Assembly: GCF_029223525.1 (NCBI RefSeq) | Contig: NZ_JARHTQ010000034.1 | Location: 1-64,000, forward strand | Length of the DNA stretch: 64,000 nt | Reading direction: 5' to 3' | Source: Streptantibioticus ferralitis | GTDB lineage: Bacteria; Actinomycetota; Actinomycetes; Streptomycetales; Streptomycetaceae | Part shown: one piece after another, positions 35,036-44,365 of the stretch | How the letters are laid out: each line of letters begins with the position of its first letter | Position numbering within the stretch: position 1 is the stretch's first letter | Notes under the pieces: generated by a model | The model's input: the letters and a program-made list of their open reading frames with translations, nothing else | Database searches by the model: none | Told to the model about the DNA's origin: nothing | Program-made: the position numbers and the translations under genes

Positions 35036-35288
35036 CGCACGTAGCCTCCTCGCCCAAGTGATCCCGGGCGCCCTGGCCGAACAGATTCCGCCGGACGCCC
35101 GGCTGCGGTCCGTCGGCGTGGGCTCCGGCGAGCTGATCCGGCTGTCCCTGCTGGTCGAGGAGGCATGCCAGGCCGAGTTGACCGAGGAGCAGATCGACGG
35201 CCTGCACACCCTCGACGACATCGACCGACTGCTCACCGGATGCCGCAACGCCCCGGCACGGGCGGCATCCGGTGGAGAGGAGAGCTGA
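35022..35288 (+). CDS. Acyl/aryl carrier protein
   Basis: An 88-aa four-helix carrier protein. The phosphopantetheine serine is Ser35 in VGVGSGELIRL, equivalent to the usual DSL site but with Gly before and after. Helix III is present in ELTEEQIDGLHTLDDI. It should carry the acyl group activated by a neighbouring ligase after modification by the PPTase at 41599-42342. It overlaps the transglutaminase-like gene by 14 bp, and the ligase-carrier fusion follows after 5 bp. Confidence 0.8.
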   Translation: MPVPDARSLLAQVIPGALAEQIPPDARLRSVGVGSGELIRLSLLVEEACQAELTEEQIDGLHTLDDIDRLLTGCRNAPARAASGGEES

Positions 35289-35293
35289 ACACC

Positions 35294-37147
35294 ATGTGGC
35301 TGGGACAAGTGGTATGCGACGGTGCGCGCGCCTTCCCCGACCGGGTGGCGGCCAGGGACGCCGCTCGCAGCGTGAACTTCGCGGAGCTGGAGCAGCGGTC
35401 CGCGTCCCTCGCCGGGGTCCTGCGCGCCCTCGGGGTCGAACGCGGCGGACGTGTCGCGGTGTGCTCGGCCAACCGCGTGGAGGTGCTGGAGGCGTACTTC
35501 GCGCTGGCACGGCTCGGTGCCGCGTTCGTCCCGCTGAACCCGAACGGAGTGCCGGGTGACCTGAGGGCGATGGCGGCTTCGGCCGGAGCGCGGATCGTCA
35601 TGGGGGAGGCCGAGACGCTCACCCGGATCGGCGCGCAGGAATCCCGCTTCGAGACGGTCGCCCTGGACGGGCCCTGGTTCGCCGAGGCCGCCACCGGCCC
35701 CCGGCCCGCGGATCTGCCGGACGTGGAGATGGCGGAACTCGCCGCCGTCTTCCACACCTCGGCCACCACTGGCATACCGAAGGCCGTCGGCATCGACCAC
35801 CGGCATCTGTTCACCGCCGCCATGGGGGTGCACTCAGGAACTCCCGAGGCCGACGACACCGTGGTTCTGGTGTGCAACCCGCTGTACCACGGGTCGATGT
35901 TCTTCGCGCTGTCGATGCTCTCCCGGGGCGCGACGCTGGTGCTACGCCGCTCGTTCACCCCCCAGGGCTGCCTGGCGGCGATGGAAAGCGAGCGGGTCAC
36001 CCACCTGTGGTTGGTCCCGCAGACACTTCGCTTCCTGCTACGTGCCCGGCGCTTGCGCACCGCCGACATCCCGGTGCTGCGCGAAGTGGTCTATGCCGCC
36101 GCCCCCATGCCGATGGAGCTGCTCCAGGAGGCGTATGCGCGGCTCGGCTGCGGCTTCCGGCAGTTGTACGGGATGACCGAGGCGCTGCTCATCGCCAGTC
36201 TGCGCCCGCAGGACCACGACGTGTGCGACGCCGGGGCAGCGGACCGTATCGTCTCCGTCGGCCGGCCGGTCCCCGGTGTGGCGCTGGAGGTCCGAGACGA
36301 GGAGGGGCGGCCGCTGGCCGACGGCCGGGTGGGCGAGATCTGCGTACGCGGTGACTCCGTGATGCACGGCTATCTCGGCAGCCCCGAGGCCACCGGCGAG
36401 GTGTTGCCCGACGGCTGGCTGCGCACTGGGGACTTGGGCCGGGTGGACGCCGAGGGCCGCCTGTACCTCGAAGGCCGGCTGAAGGACCTCATCATCCGGG
36501 GCGGCCAGAAGATCACGCCGCTGGAAGTGGAGCGGTTCCTGGAACGCCACCCCAGGGTCGCCGAAGCGGCCGTGATCGGTGTCCCGGACCAGGACTGGGG
36601 AGAAGTACCCACCGCGTTCGTGGTTCCCGAAGGCGAGGGCCCGCTGGACGGGGACGAGGTGCTGCGCTCCTGCGTCGGAAAGCTCGACGATCACAAGCGC
36701 CCGGTCTCGGTCCGCGTCGTAGGGGAACTTCCGCGCAATCCCACCGGAAAGCTACTGCGTCGCGCCCTGCGCGACCTCCTGGAGGCGGCGCCGGCGAATG
36801 CCGAGAAGGTAGACGGCCACGGGGAAGAGGTGCCGACGACCGGCAGTGCGACGGCTCGGCGCAGTGAACTCGTCCGTGAGATCGGCGACTTGTTGCGCCA
36901 GATATGGCCCGAACACCCCGAGGCGCCGCTCGACCCCGCGGTGCAGCTGCGTAACCTCGGCGTCTCCTCCGGGCAGCAGATCGCCTTCCTCAGCCGCATC
37001 GAGGAGACCTACGGAGTCGACTGGAGCGCGCTCGACCCGCCGGTCGGCGCCCTGGGATCCCTCGGTGGCATCGCCGACCTGATCGCCGCAACCCCGGCCG
37101 AGCAGCGGACCCGACGGCCGCTTGGCCCGCCTTCGCCCATGTCTTGA
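35294..37147 (+). CDS. AMP ligase fused to a C-terminal carrier domain
   Basis: 617 aa. Residues 1-500 are an acyl-CoA-synthetase-like adenylating domain: P-loop variant HTSATTGIPKAVG, LYGMTEALLIASL, GWLRTGDLGRVD and the hinge/lysine motifs LKDLIIRGGQKI and PRNPTGKLLRR. Residues 540-600 form a second carrier, with Ser559 in LGVSSGQQIAF, resembling the free carrier upstream. It probably loads an acid onto its own carrier. The ATG at 35294 follows GGAGAGGAGAGC. The fusion means two carriers and two ligases serve this path. Confidence 0.85.
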   Translation: MWLGQVVCDGARAFPDRVAARDAARSVNFAELEQRSASLAGVLRALGVERGGRVAVCSANRVEVLEAYFALARLGAAFVPLNPNGVPGDLRAMAASAGARIVMGEAETLTRIGAQESRFETVALDGPWFAEAATGPRPADLPDVEMAELAAVFHTSATTGIPKAVGIDHRHLFTAAMGVHSGTPEADDTVVLVCNPLYHGSMFFALSMLSRGATLVLRRSFTPQGCLAAMESERVTHLWLVPQTLRFLLRARRLRTADIPVLREVVYAAAPMPMELLQEAYARLGCGFRQLYGMTEALLIASLRPQDHDVCDAGAADRIVSVGRPVPGVALEVRDEEGRPLADGRVGEICVRGDSVMHGYLGSPEATGEVLPDGWLRTGDLGRVDAEGRLYLEGRLKDLIIRGGQKITPLEVERFLERHPRVAEAAVIGVPDQDWGEVPTAFVVPEGEGPLDGDEVLRSCVGKLDDHKRPVSVRVVGELPRNPTGKLLRRALRDLLEAAPANAEKVDGHGEEVPTTGSATARRSELVREIGDLLRQIWPEHPEAPLDPAVQLRNLGVSSGQQIAFLSRIEETYGVDWSALDPPVGALGSLGGIADLIAATPAEQRTRRPLGPPSPMS

Positions 37148-37242
37148 CCAGCTCTGAGGCGTGGCCGAGGACCATCGGAGCACTGCGACCCCGCGCGTCT
37201 GCGGCAACCCCGTCGACCTCCCCGAGCACACAGGAGACATCC

Positions 37243-38130
37243 ATGGCCGACACAGATATCACCAACCTGGACATCCGCTATCTCAGCCACGCGGCTCTCC
37301 AACTGCCGGGCGGCGGCGAGCTGTACTACGAGGACCGGGGCGAAGGCCCTGTGATCACCCTGCTCAACAACTTCTACATCGTCAGCCCCGTCTGGCGGAA
37401 CTTCACCGACCAGTTGGAGAACAGGTTCCGCCTGGTCTCCTACGACCTGCGGAATCAGGGCGCCTCCTCCCCGGGCACCGACCCGGTGACGTTCAAGGAC
37501 CACGTCGAGGACGTACGACGGCTCCTGGACCACCTGGGCATCGAGAAGACCTACCTGGTCGGCACCTCCATATCCACGCTGATCGCCCGTGACTTCGCGA
37601 ACACCTACCCCGAAAGCGTGGCCGGCCTGGTGCTGGTCGGGCTGGCGTTCTCACCCAACGGCAGCCTGCGCCGCAAGCTGATGACCCGCTCCTGGCTGGC
37701 GAGCCTGGAGGCCGGCAGCACCAAGCAGCTCTTCGACCTCCTCTACCCCCTCGTCTTCTGCGACCAGATGGTCAACTCCGGTGGCAGCGCCGCGTACCTG
37801 GCGCTCCGTGACAACTTCCTCGCGCTGCTGTCCAACACCTCGATCCGGGAGAACCTCCTCGCCTCACTGGACGTCGACGACGACCCCGAGGACCTCGCCC
37901 GGCTTCAGCCCCCCACCCTGATCATCAACGGTGACGGCGAATTCGTCTGGAGCGCCTCGATGGTGGAGGAAGCCCTCGCCCTCATCCCCGACGCCACCGC
38001 GGTGACCCTCAAGCGCGCCGGCCACGTGCCGTTCTTCGACGACCCGGCGGGCTTCCAGAAGGCGATCACCGAGTTCGTCCGCCGGCTGGAGGCCGTCCAG
38101 GCACTGCCCGCCGCCGCCCAGCACATCTGA
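37243..38130 (+). CDS. Alpha/beta hydrolase of the cluster
   Basis: A 295-aa cytoplasmic alpha/beta hydrolase. The oxyanion region is LLNNFYIVSPVW; the nucleophile elbow is VGTSISTLIA, with Ser in a G-T-S-I-S context; the catalytic His is in RAGHVPFFDDPAGF. Relatives include product-releasing thioesterases, epoxide hydrolases and C-C hydrolases. In this operon a role in releasing or cyclising a carrier-bound product is plausible but not shown. The start at 37243 follows AGGAGAC. Confidence 0.75.
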   Translation: MADTDITNLDIRYLSHAALQLPGGGELYYEDRGEGPVITLLNNFYIVSPVWRNFTDQLENRFRLVSYDLRNQGASSPGTDPVTFKDHVEDVRRLLDHLGIEKTYLVGTSISTLIARDFANTYPESVAGLVLVGLAFSPNGSLRRKLMTRSWLASLEAGSTKQLFDLLYPLVFCDQMVNSGGSAAYLALRDNFLALLSNTSIRENLLASLDVDDDPEDLARLQPPTLIINGDGEFVWSASMVEEALALIPDATAVTLKRAGHVPFFDDPAGFQKAITEFVRRLEAVQALPAAAQHI

Positions 38131-38197
38131 CCGCGCCGTGCGGCGCACCCGCACCGGCGGGCTGCGCCACCGATCTGCCCGTACACAAGGAGCCTCC

Positions 38198-39346
38198 ATG
38201 ACGATCCGTCTGCTGACCGGGGCCACCGGGTTCGTGGGCGGGGCCATAGCCCTGGAACTGCTGGACCGGACCGAGGACGACATCTATGCGCTGGTGCGCG
38301 GTGAGGACGAGCAAGCAGCCGGCGAGAGACTGCGCCACGCGCTCATCGGCATGGCCGAAGGGTACGGCCGCCCCGACCTGGTCACGTCGATCCACACCCG
38401 AGCCAGGGCGATCCGGGGTGACATCACCGTCGACGGCTGCGGCGCCAGCCTGGTCGGGATTCCCCGGGTGGACGAGGTATGGCACTGCGCCGCCTCACTG
38501 CGGTACGAGGAGAAGCACCGCGAGGAGATCGAGGCCCAGAACGTCGACGGCACCCGGAACGTTCTCCGACTGGCACGCCGCCTTGAGGCGCAGACGTTCA
38601 ACCAGGTGAGCACCGCATATGTGGCCGGGTCCGCACGGGGCTGGGTCGCGGAGGGTCCGGTCGTCGACCCGCAGGTCGCCAACAACGCCTACGAGCGCTC
38701 CAAGATCGGCGCCGAGGAACTGGTGCGGGAGGCCGCCGGCGAGATGCGGATCCGCATCCTGCGTCCCAGCATCGTCATCGGGCACAGCCTCACCCACCAC
38801 GCTGTCAACTGGTCGGGCCTCTACGGATTCGCCCGCGCGGTGCTGCGCTTCCGTAGGAACAGCGAGCGGAAGCTGGGAACCTTCCTCACCCACGCCCGGG
38901 TCCGTTTGCTCGCCGAACCGGATGCTGCGATCAACGCCCTCCCGATCGACTATGTCGCACGCAACGCGGTGACCATCGGCCTGTCGAAGTCGCCGGAGAC
39001 GTACTTCCACCTCGTCAACGCCTGCCCGCCCTCGGCGAGGGACATCGGCCAGGTGGTCACGCGGCTGGTCGGACTGCGCGAGCCGCTGTGGGTGGCGGAC
39101 CGCGAAGGCTTCACCGCCATCGACGAGGCGCTCGACAGCGGAATGGGCTTCTACCGGTCCTACATGAACTACGGGAAGCTGTTCGACCTCGCCCACACCT
39201 ATGACGTCTGCGGATCCGCCGCCTCGTACGTGCCGATGGGACACAATGAACTCACCGACTACTTCCTCCACTTCCTGCGCCGAGAACGCGGATACGCATC
39301 CGTACGCCGAGCCCCGGACCGGGTGCTGCACGCTTCGGGACTGTGA
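38198..39346 (+). CDS. Thioester-reductase-like NAD(P)-dependent SDR
   Basis: A 382-aa extended SDR of the male-sterility/thioester-reductase type. It has the NAD(P) motif LLTGATGFVGGAI, a VSTAYVAG strand and the active-site YERSK. These enzymes reduce carrier- or CoA-bound acyl groups to aldehydes or alcohols. As a stand-alone enzyme in a cluster with two carriers it may release the product reductively. The ATG at 38198 follows AAGGAGCC; the hydrolase stop is 67 bp upstream and the MMPL gene starts 18 bp downstream. Confidence 0.8.
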   Translation: MTIRLLTGATGFVGGAIALELLDRTEDDIYALVRGEDEQAAGERLRHALIGMAEGYGRPDLVTSIHTRARAIRGDITVDGCGASLVGIPRVDEVWHCAASLRYEEKHREEIEAQNVDGTRNVLRLARRLEAQTFNQVSTAYVAGSARGWVAEGPVVDPQVANNAYERSKIGAEELVREAAGEMRIRILRPSIVIGHSLTHHAVNWSGLYGFARAVLRFRRNSERKLGTFLTHARVRLLAEPDAAINALPIDYVARNAVTIGLSKSPETYFHLVNACPPSARDIGQVVTRLVGLREPLWVADREGFTAIDEALDSGMGFYRSYMNYGKLFDLAHTYDVCGSAASYVPMGHNELTDYFLHFLRRERGYASVRRAPDRVLHASGL

Positions 39347-39364
39347 GCACGAAGGAGTCTCCAG

Positions 39365-41602
39365 ATGTTCAAGAAGCTGGCAGCGTTGGCGAGTCGGCGA
39401 AGCAGACTCCTGCTCGGCATCAGCCTGCTGTTCTGCGTGGTCGCCGGAGGAATCGGTGCGACGGTCAGCACGAAGCTGTCCACCGGCGGGTACGACGTGC
39501 CGGGCAGCGAGTCCGCGCAGGCTTCGTCTGTCCTGAACAAGGACTTCGGCGCCGGCGAGCCCAACCTGGTCGCCCTGGTGGGCACACCGCACGGTGCCGA
39601 CGACGCTGACACCGCGGCCAAGGGCGCGCGGTTGACCGCCGAACTCGCCGCCCAGCCTGGTGTGCAAGGGGCGGCATCCTACTGGTCATTGGACCGGGCC
39701 CCTTCGCTGCGCGCCGCGAACGGCCGCTCCGCACTGGTGCTGGTGAGCCTGAAGGGCAACGAGGACCAGGACAACAAGACCCTGGAGAAGCTGCTTCCGC
39801 GGTACTCGGCCGGATATCGCGGCCTGACGGTCCGGTTCGGCGGCCAGGCCGAGGCGTACCACGAACTCAACGACCAGTCGCAGAAGGATCTGCTGCTCGC
39901 CGAGTCGATCGTCACCCCGATCACCCTGATTCTGCTGATCCTCGTCTTCCGTGGCGCGATCGCCGCGATGCTGCCGCTGGCACTCGGCATCGTCGCGATC
40001 ATCGGCGCGCTCGCCGTGCTCCGCGTCCTGGTGGCCTTCACCGATGTCTCGGTGTTCGCCATGAACCTCACCACCGCGCTGGGACTAGGCCTCGGTATCG
40101 ACTACAGCCTTTTCGTGCTGACCCGCTACCGGGAGGAACTCGCCGACGGCGCCGCGGTCCACGACGCCATCGCCACCTCCTTGCGCACCGCCGGGCGTAC
40201 CGTGCTGTTCTCCGCGGTCACGGTGGCCCTGTCGCTGTCGGCTCTGCTGCTCTTCCCGATGTACTTCCTGCGCTCGTTCGCCTACGCGGGCATCGCGGTG
40301 GTGGCGTTCGCCGCGCTGTCCACCCTGGTGGTGCTGCCCGCGCTGCTCGTGGTGATCGGAAGCCGCATCGACCGGTGGGCATTGCGCCCGCGTCCCCCCA
40401 AGCCGCTGGCGCAGGGGTTCTGGTACCGCCTTGCCCAGGCGGTGATGCGGCGCCCCGTTCCGGCGGGTGTGGCCGTCGTCGCCCTGCTGCTCGTGCTGGG
40501 CGCCCCGTTCCTCGGCATCCGCTTCAGCCTCGCCGATGCCCGCGAACTGCCGGCCGACAAGCAAGCGCACCAGGTGCAGACCACCTTGATCAACGACTAT
40601 CCGGCGCGGGAGACGGATCCCATCCTGGTGGTGGCCGACGGGATCGGCGCACCGCGGCCGGCCGACCAGCGGATCGGGCAGTACGCCGGCCAGCTGTCCC
40701 GACTGCCCGGCGTGGCCCGGGTGGACGCGCTCACCGGCTCGTACGCCCGGGGCAGGCAGGTGACGGCGGCCGGCAAGGTGTCCCAGCGCTTCGCCGGCCG
40801 GTCGGGCACCTGGTTCTCGGTGGTGCCGTCGGTCGCGCCGTACTCCAACGCGGGGCAGGATCTGGTGCGCGAGGTGCGCGCCGGACGGAGCCCCTGGCCG
40901 GTGAAGGTCGGCGGGTCGGCCGCTTCCTTCCGGGACACCATGAACTCGCTGAGCCGGCGGCTGCCCTACAGCCTGGCCATCATCGTGGTCAGCACGTTCG
41001 CGCTGCTGTTCCTGCTGACCGGCAGCGTCCTGATGCCGCTGAAGGCGCTGGTGCTCAACATGTTCAGCCTCACCGCGACCTTCGGCGCGATCGCCTGGGT
41101 CTTCCAGGAAGGTCATCTCAGCTCGCTGCTAGGCCATTTCACCGTGACCGGAGCGATCGTGGTGACCATTCCGATCATGATGTTCTGCGTCGCCTTCGGC
41201 CTGTCCATGGACTACGAGGTCTTCCTGCTCTCCCGCATCAAGGAGGAGTACGAGACGACGGGAGACAACACCCTTGCCGTAGCGCGGGGATTGGGGCGCA
41301 CCGGCAGGCTGATCACCGCGGCCGCGCTGCTGATCGCGGTGGTCATGCTCTCCTTCCTGCTGTCCGGGATCACCTTCATGAAACTGCTCGGACTCGGGCT
41401 CGCGCTCGCGGTGATGATGGACGCGACGCTGGTGCGCGGCATCCTGGTGCCCGCCTTCATGAGGCTGGCGGGCCGGGCCAACTGGTGGGCCCCCGCACCG
41501 CTCGCCCGGCTGCACGCCCGTATCGGACTGCGCGAGGGCGAGGCACCGGTGACGGCCATCGCCCGGGGACCGGCGGACAGCGACGCCGGCTCGCCGCGGT
41601 GA
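39365..41602 (+). CDS. MMPL/RND-family membrane transporter
   Basis: A 745-aa protein with about 12 membrane helices in two halves, each followed by an extracytoplasmic loop. Hallmark MMPL motifs are GLGIDYSLFVLTRYREEL in the first half and AFGLSMDYEVFLLSRI in the second, with the proton-relay Asp-Tyr pairs. It probably exports the cluster's product. A decayed partial copy lies at 27043-27225. Its TGA overlaps the GTG of the PPTase gene (GTGA). Confidence 0.9.
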   Translation: MFKKLAALASRRSRLLLGISLLFCVVAGGIGATVSTKLSTGGYDVPGSESAQASSVLNKDFGAGEPNLVALVGTPHGADDADTAAKGARLTAELAAQPGVQGAASYWSLDRAPSLRAANGRSALVLVSLKGNEDQDNKTLEKLLPRYSAGYRGLTVRFGGQAEAYHELNDQSQKDLLLAESIVTPITLILLILVFRGAIAAMLPLALGIVAIIGALAVLRVLVAFTDVSVFAMNLTTALGLGLGIDYSLFVLTRYREELADGAAVHDAIATSLRTAGRTVLFSAVTVALSLSALLLFPMYFLRSFAYAGIAVVAFAALSTLVVLPALLVVIGSRIDRWALRPRPPKPLAQGFWYRLAQAVMRRPVPAGVAVVALLLVLGAPFLGIRFSLADARELPADKQAHQVQTTLINDYPARETDPILVVADGIGAPRPADQRIGQYAGQLSRLPGVARVDALTGSYARGRQVTAAGKVSQRFAGRSGTWFSVVPSVAPYSNAGQDLVREVRAGRSPWPVKVGGSAASFRDTMNSLSRRLPYSLAIIVVSTFALLFLLTGSVLMPLKALVLNMFSLTATFGAIAWVFQEGHLSSLLGHFTVTGAIVVTIPIMMFCVAFGLSMDYEVFLLSRIKEEYETTGDNTLAVARGLGRTGRLITAAALLIAVVMLSFLLSGITFMKLLGLGLALAVMMDATLVRGILVPAFMRLAGRANWWAPAPLARLHARIGLREGEAPVTAIARGPADSDAGSPR

Positions 41603-42342
41603 CGGCTCCACCACCGGGCCGCGCCGCCCGTACCGACGGCCCGCGGCTGGCCGCACTGTTCGATCCCGCCGTCGTGCTCGCCATGGCGAGCACCGATGAA
41701 ACGCCCTTCCCGGACTGGGCGTTGTGGATCCGCACGGCTCTGCCCGAGGAGGCCCTGCCCGCCCGGCAGCGCACCTTCGCGGCCGGGCGGCTGGCGGCGG
41801 CTCGGGCCATCACCGCCGCCACCGGCCGCACGCACTGGCTGGACGCCGACAGCCGCGGCGCACCCCTCTGGCCGCCAGGGGTCAGCGGATCCATCAGTCA
41901 CACCGGCGAGTTCGCGGTCTGCGTGGTCACCCGTGCCCGGGACACCGGCCTGGGCATCGACGTCGAACCCATCGCCTCGGCGCCTGGACTGCACACCGCG
42001 AGACGGCACATCTGCACGCCCGCGGAATTCGAGGAGGCGGCCGGGGCGGAGGACTCGCTGACCGCGGTGCTGCGGGTGTTCTGCGCCAAGGAGGCGCTGT
42101 ACAAGGCGCTGCCCGCGCCACTCCAGGAGGGGCTGGGCTTCTTGTCCGTGCCCCTTCGACGCAGCGGCACCCGCGGCGCACCGGACACGGTGGCCTTCCG
42201 CCCGATGGGCGGAGCGCCTGCCCTCAGCCAGGCCGTGATCAGGACCGCGGTGGTCGGCACCACCATGGCGGCGGCAGCCACCCTGCCGCGACTGGGCGCA
42301 CTCGGAACTGACACGTACCCAGAGGACGGGGAGTTCGGATGA
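41599..42342 (+). CDS. 4'-phosphopantetheinyl transferase (EntD/Sfp type)
   Basis: About 247 aa. Motifs include SGSISHTGEFAVCVV, the Mg-binding LGIDVEPIA and the FCAKEALYKAL helix. It transfers phosphopantetheine from CoA to carrier serines, here most likely Ser35 of the free carrier and Ser559 of the ligase fusion. The GTG at 41599 overlapping the MMPL stop is chosen because no better in-frame start covers the conserved N-terminus. Its stop overlaps the ATG of the next gene (ATGA). Confidence 0.88.
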   Translation: MTAPPPGRAARTDGPRLAALFDPAVVLAMASTDETPFPDWALWIRTALPEEALPARQRTFAAGRLAAARAITAATGRTHWLDADSRGAPLWPPGVSGSISHTGEFAVCVVTRARDTGLGIDVEPIASAPGLHTARRHICTPAEFEEAAGAEDSLTAVLRVFCAKEALYKALPAPLQEGLGFLSVPLRRSGTRGAPDTVAFRPMGGAPALSQAVIRTAVVGTTMAAAATLPRLGALGTDTYPEDGEFG

Positions 42343-44288
42343 CCACGGCAGATCTCGACATCTGCATCATCGGCGCGGGGCCGCGCGGGCTGTCGGTGCT
42401 GGAGCGGCTGTGCGCCAACGCCCGGCACACGCCGACCGGAGCGGTCACCGTACACCTGGTGGACCCCCACCCGCCGGGAGCGGGCGGCGTATGGCGTCCG
42501 GACCAGTCCCGCCACCTGCTGATGAACACCGTCGCCTCGCAGGTCACCGTGTTCACCGACAGCAGCGTCGAGATCGACGGCCCGCTCGAACCCGGCCCCA
42601 GCCTGTACGAGTGGGCCCGCTTCCTGAGCCTCATGGACACCGCGGACGCCTACGACGACGAGACCCTCGCCGAGGCCCGCGACCTCGGTCCCAACACCTA
42701 TCCGACACGCGGGTTCTACGGCCGCTACCTGGAGTGGGTCTTCCGCCGGGTGGTGCGCCGCGCGCCGGAGCAGCTCACCGTGGTCGTGCACCGGACCCGG
42801 GCGCTCGGCCTGGACGGCCCGCACCACGCCGGGCAGTCCGTTGTGCTGGAGGACGGCACCCGGTTGGACGGTCTGGACGCGGTGGTGCTGGCGCAGGGCC
42901 ATGTACCGCTGGCGCCCACGGCCGAGGAGGAGCGGTTCGCCGTCTTCGCGGCGGACCACCGGCTCGTCTATGTCCCACCGGTGAATCCCGCGGACGTCGA
43001 CCTGTCCGCAGTCCCCCCGGGAGAGACGGTCCTGCTGCGCGGACTCGGTCTGACCTTCTTCGACCACATAGCGCTGTTCACCGTCGGCCGCGGGGGTGCG
43101 TTCGAACGGCGCGACGGGCGGCTGGTCTACCTTCCGTCGGGCCGCGAGCCGAAGCTGCACGCCGGATCCCGACGCGGGATACCGCACCATGCACGCGGCG
43201 AGAACGAGAAGGGCGCGCACGGGCGCCACACGCCCCTGGTGCTCCACCCGAAGAAAGTGGCCGAGCTGCGCGGCCGCTCAGCCGGCGGCCTCGACTTCCG
43301 CGACGACCTGTGGCCGCTGATCGCCAAGGAGGTGGAGACCGTCTACTACTCCGCCCTGCTCGCCTCCCGCGGCTGCGGTTGCGAGGCGCGCCGCTTCCGC
43401 GAGCGCTATCTGCCGCACCCCTGGGGCGACGCCCAGGAGGCCGAGGTGCTGCGCGCGTTCGGCATCGCAGCCTCCGACCGGTGGGAGTGGGAGCGGGTCG
43501 CGATCCCGTACCGGGGCCAGGAGTTCGCCGATCCGGCGGACTTCCGCTCCTGGCTGCTCGACCATCTGCGGCAGGATGTCTCCAGGGCGTACGCGGGCAA
43601 CCTGAGCGGCCCGCACAAGAGCGCGCTGGACGTGCTGCGCGATCTGCGCAACGAGATACGCCTCCTGGTCGACCATGGCGGACTGCACGGCAGCTCGCAC
43701 CGTGACGACCTCGACGGCTGGTACACACCGTTGAACGCCTTCTTGTCGATCGGCCCGCCGGCCCAACGGGTCGAGCATCTGATCGCGTTGGTCGAGGCGG
43801 GCGTCGTGGACATCCTCGGGCCGGGCGCTGCCGTCACCACCGACCCGCACACCGGCCGGTTCGCGGCCTCCTCGCCCGCCGTGCCCGGATCGCACATCCA
43901 CGCGGCCGTCCTGATCGACGCACGGCTGCCCGAGGCCGACCTGCGCCGCACGACCGACCCGCTGCTGCGCCATCTGCACACCACCGGTCAGTGCCGCCCG
44001 TACCGCATCGCGGGCCGGGACGGCTGCAGCTATGCGACAGGCGGGCTGGCCGTCACCGACCGGCCGTACCAGGTGATCGACGCCGGCGGCCGACCGCACC
44101 CGCGCCGGTTCGCCTTCGGGGTGCCCACCGAGGCGGTGCACTGGGTCACGGCCGCCGGTGTGCGACCTGGAGTCAACTCCGTGACGCTGGCCGACTCCGA
44201 CGGCATCGCCCGGGCGGTGCTGGCACTGGCGCCGACGCCGGGAACTGTCAGCGACCGTCCCGTCGACCTGTCGCAGGTGCTGCGATGA
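42339..44288 (+). CDS. CreE-like FAD-dependent L-aspartate N-monooxygenase
   Basis: A 649-aa FAD/NAD(P)-binding protein. The N-terminus ICIIGAGPRGLSVLERLC is followed by HLVDPHPPGAGGVWR, SRHLLMNTVASQVT and YPTRGFYGRYLEWVF. The middle has DAVVLAQGH, GLGLTFFDHIALFT and GREPKLHAGSRRG. This pattern matches the CreE/FzmM family that oxidises L-aspartate to nitrosuccinate, the first step to nitrous acid. The next gene is the matching lyase, which strengthens the call. It is cytoplasmic and translationally coupled to the PPTase by ATGA. Confidence 0.8.
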   Translation: MTTADLDICIIGAGPRGLSVLERLCANARHTPTGAVTVHLVDPHPPGAGGVWRPDQSRHLLMNTVASQVTVFTDSSVEIDGPLEPGPSLYEWARFLSLMDTADAYDDETLAEARDLGPNTYPTRGFYGRYLEWVFRRVVRRAPEQLTVVVHRTRALGLDGPHHAGQSVVLEDGTRLDGLDAVVLAQGHVPLAPTAEEERFAVFAADHRLVYVPPVNPADVDLSAVPPGETVLLRGLGLTFFDHIALFTVGRGGAFERRDGRLVYLPSGREPKLHAGSRRGIPHHARGENEKGAHGRHTPLVLHPKKVAELRGRSAGGLDFRDDLWPLIAKEVETVYYSALLASRGCGCEARRFRERYLPHPWGDAQEAEVLRAFGIAASDRWEWERVAIPYRGQEFADPADFRSWLLDHLRQDVSRAYAGNLSGPHKSALDVLRDLRNEIRLLVDHGGLHGSSHRDDLDGWYTPLNAFLSIGPPAQRVEHLIALVEAGVVDILGPGAAVTTDPHTGRFAASSPAVPGSHIHAAVLIDARLPEADLRRTTDPLLRHLHTTGQCRPYRIAGRDGCSYATGGLAVTDRPYQVIDAGGRPHPRRFAFGVPTEAVHWVTAAGVRPGVNSVTLADSDGIARAVLALAPTPGTVSDRPVDLSQVLR

Positions 44289-44365
44289 CGCCAGCCGGGG
44301 CTACCGCGGGTCGCAGCACGGGAGAAGGGGACGCCGGTGGAACGACGGCCGGAGACGAGGAAGTA

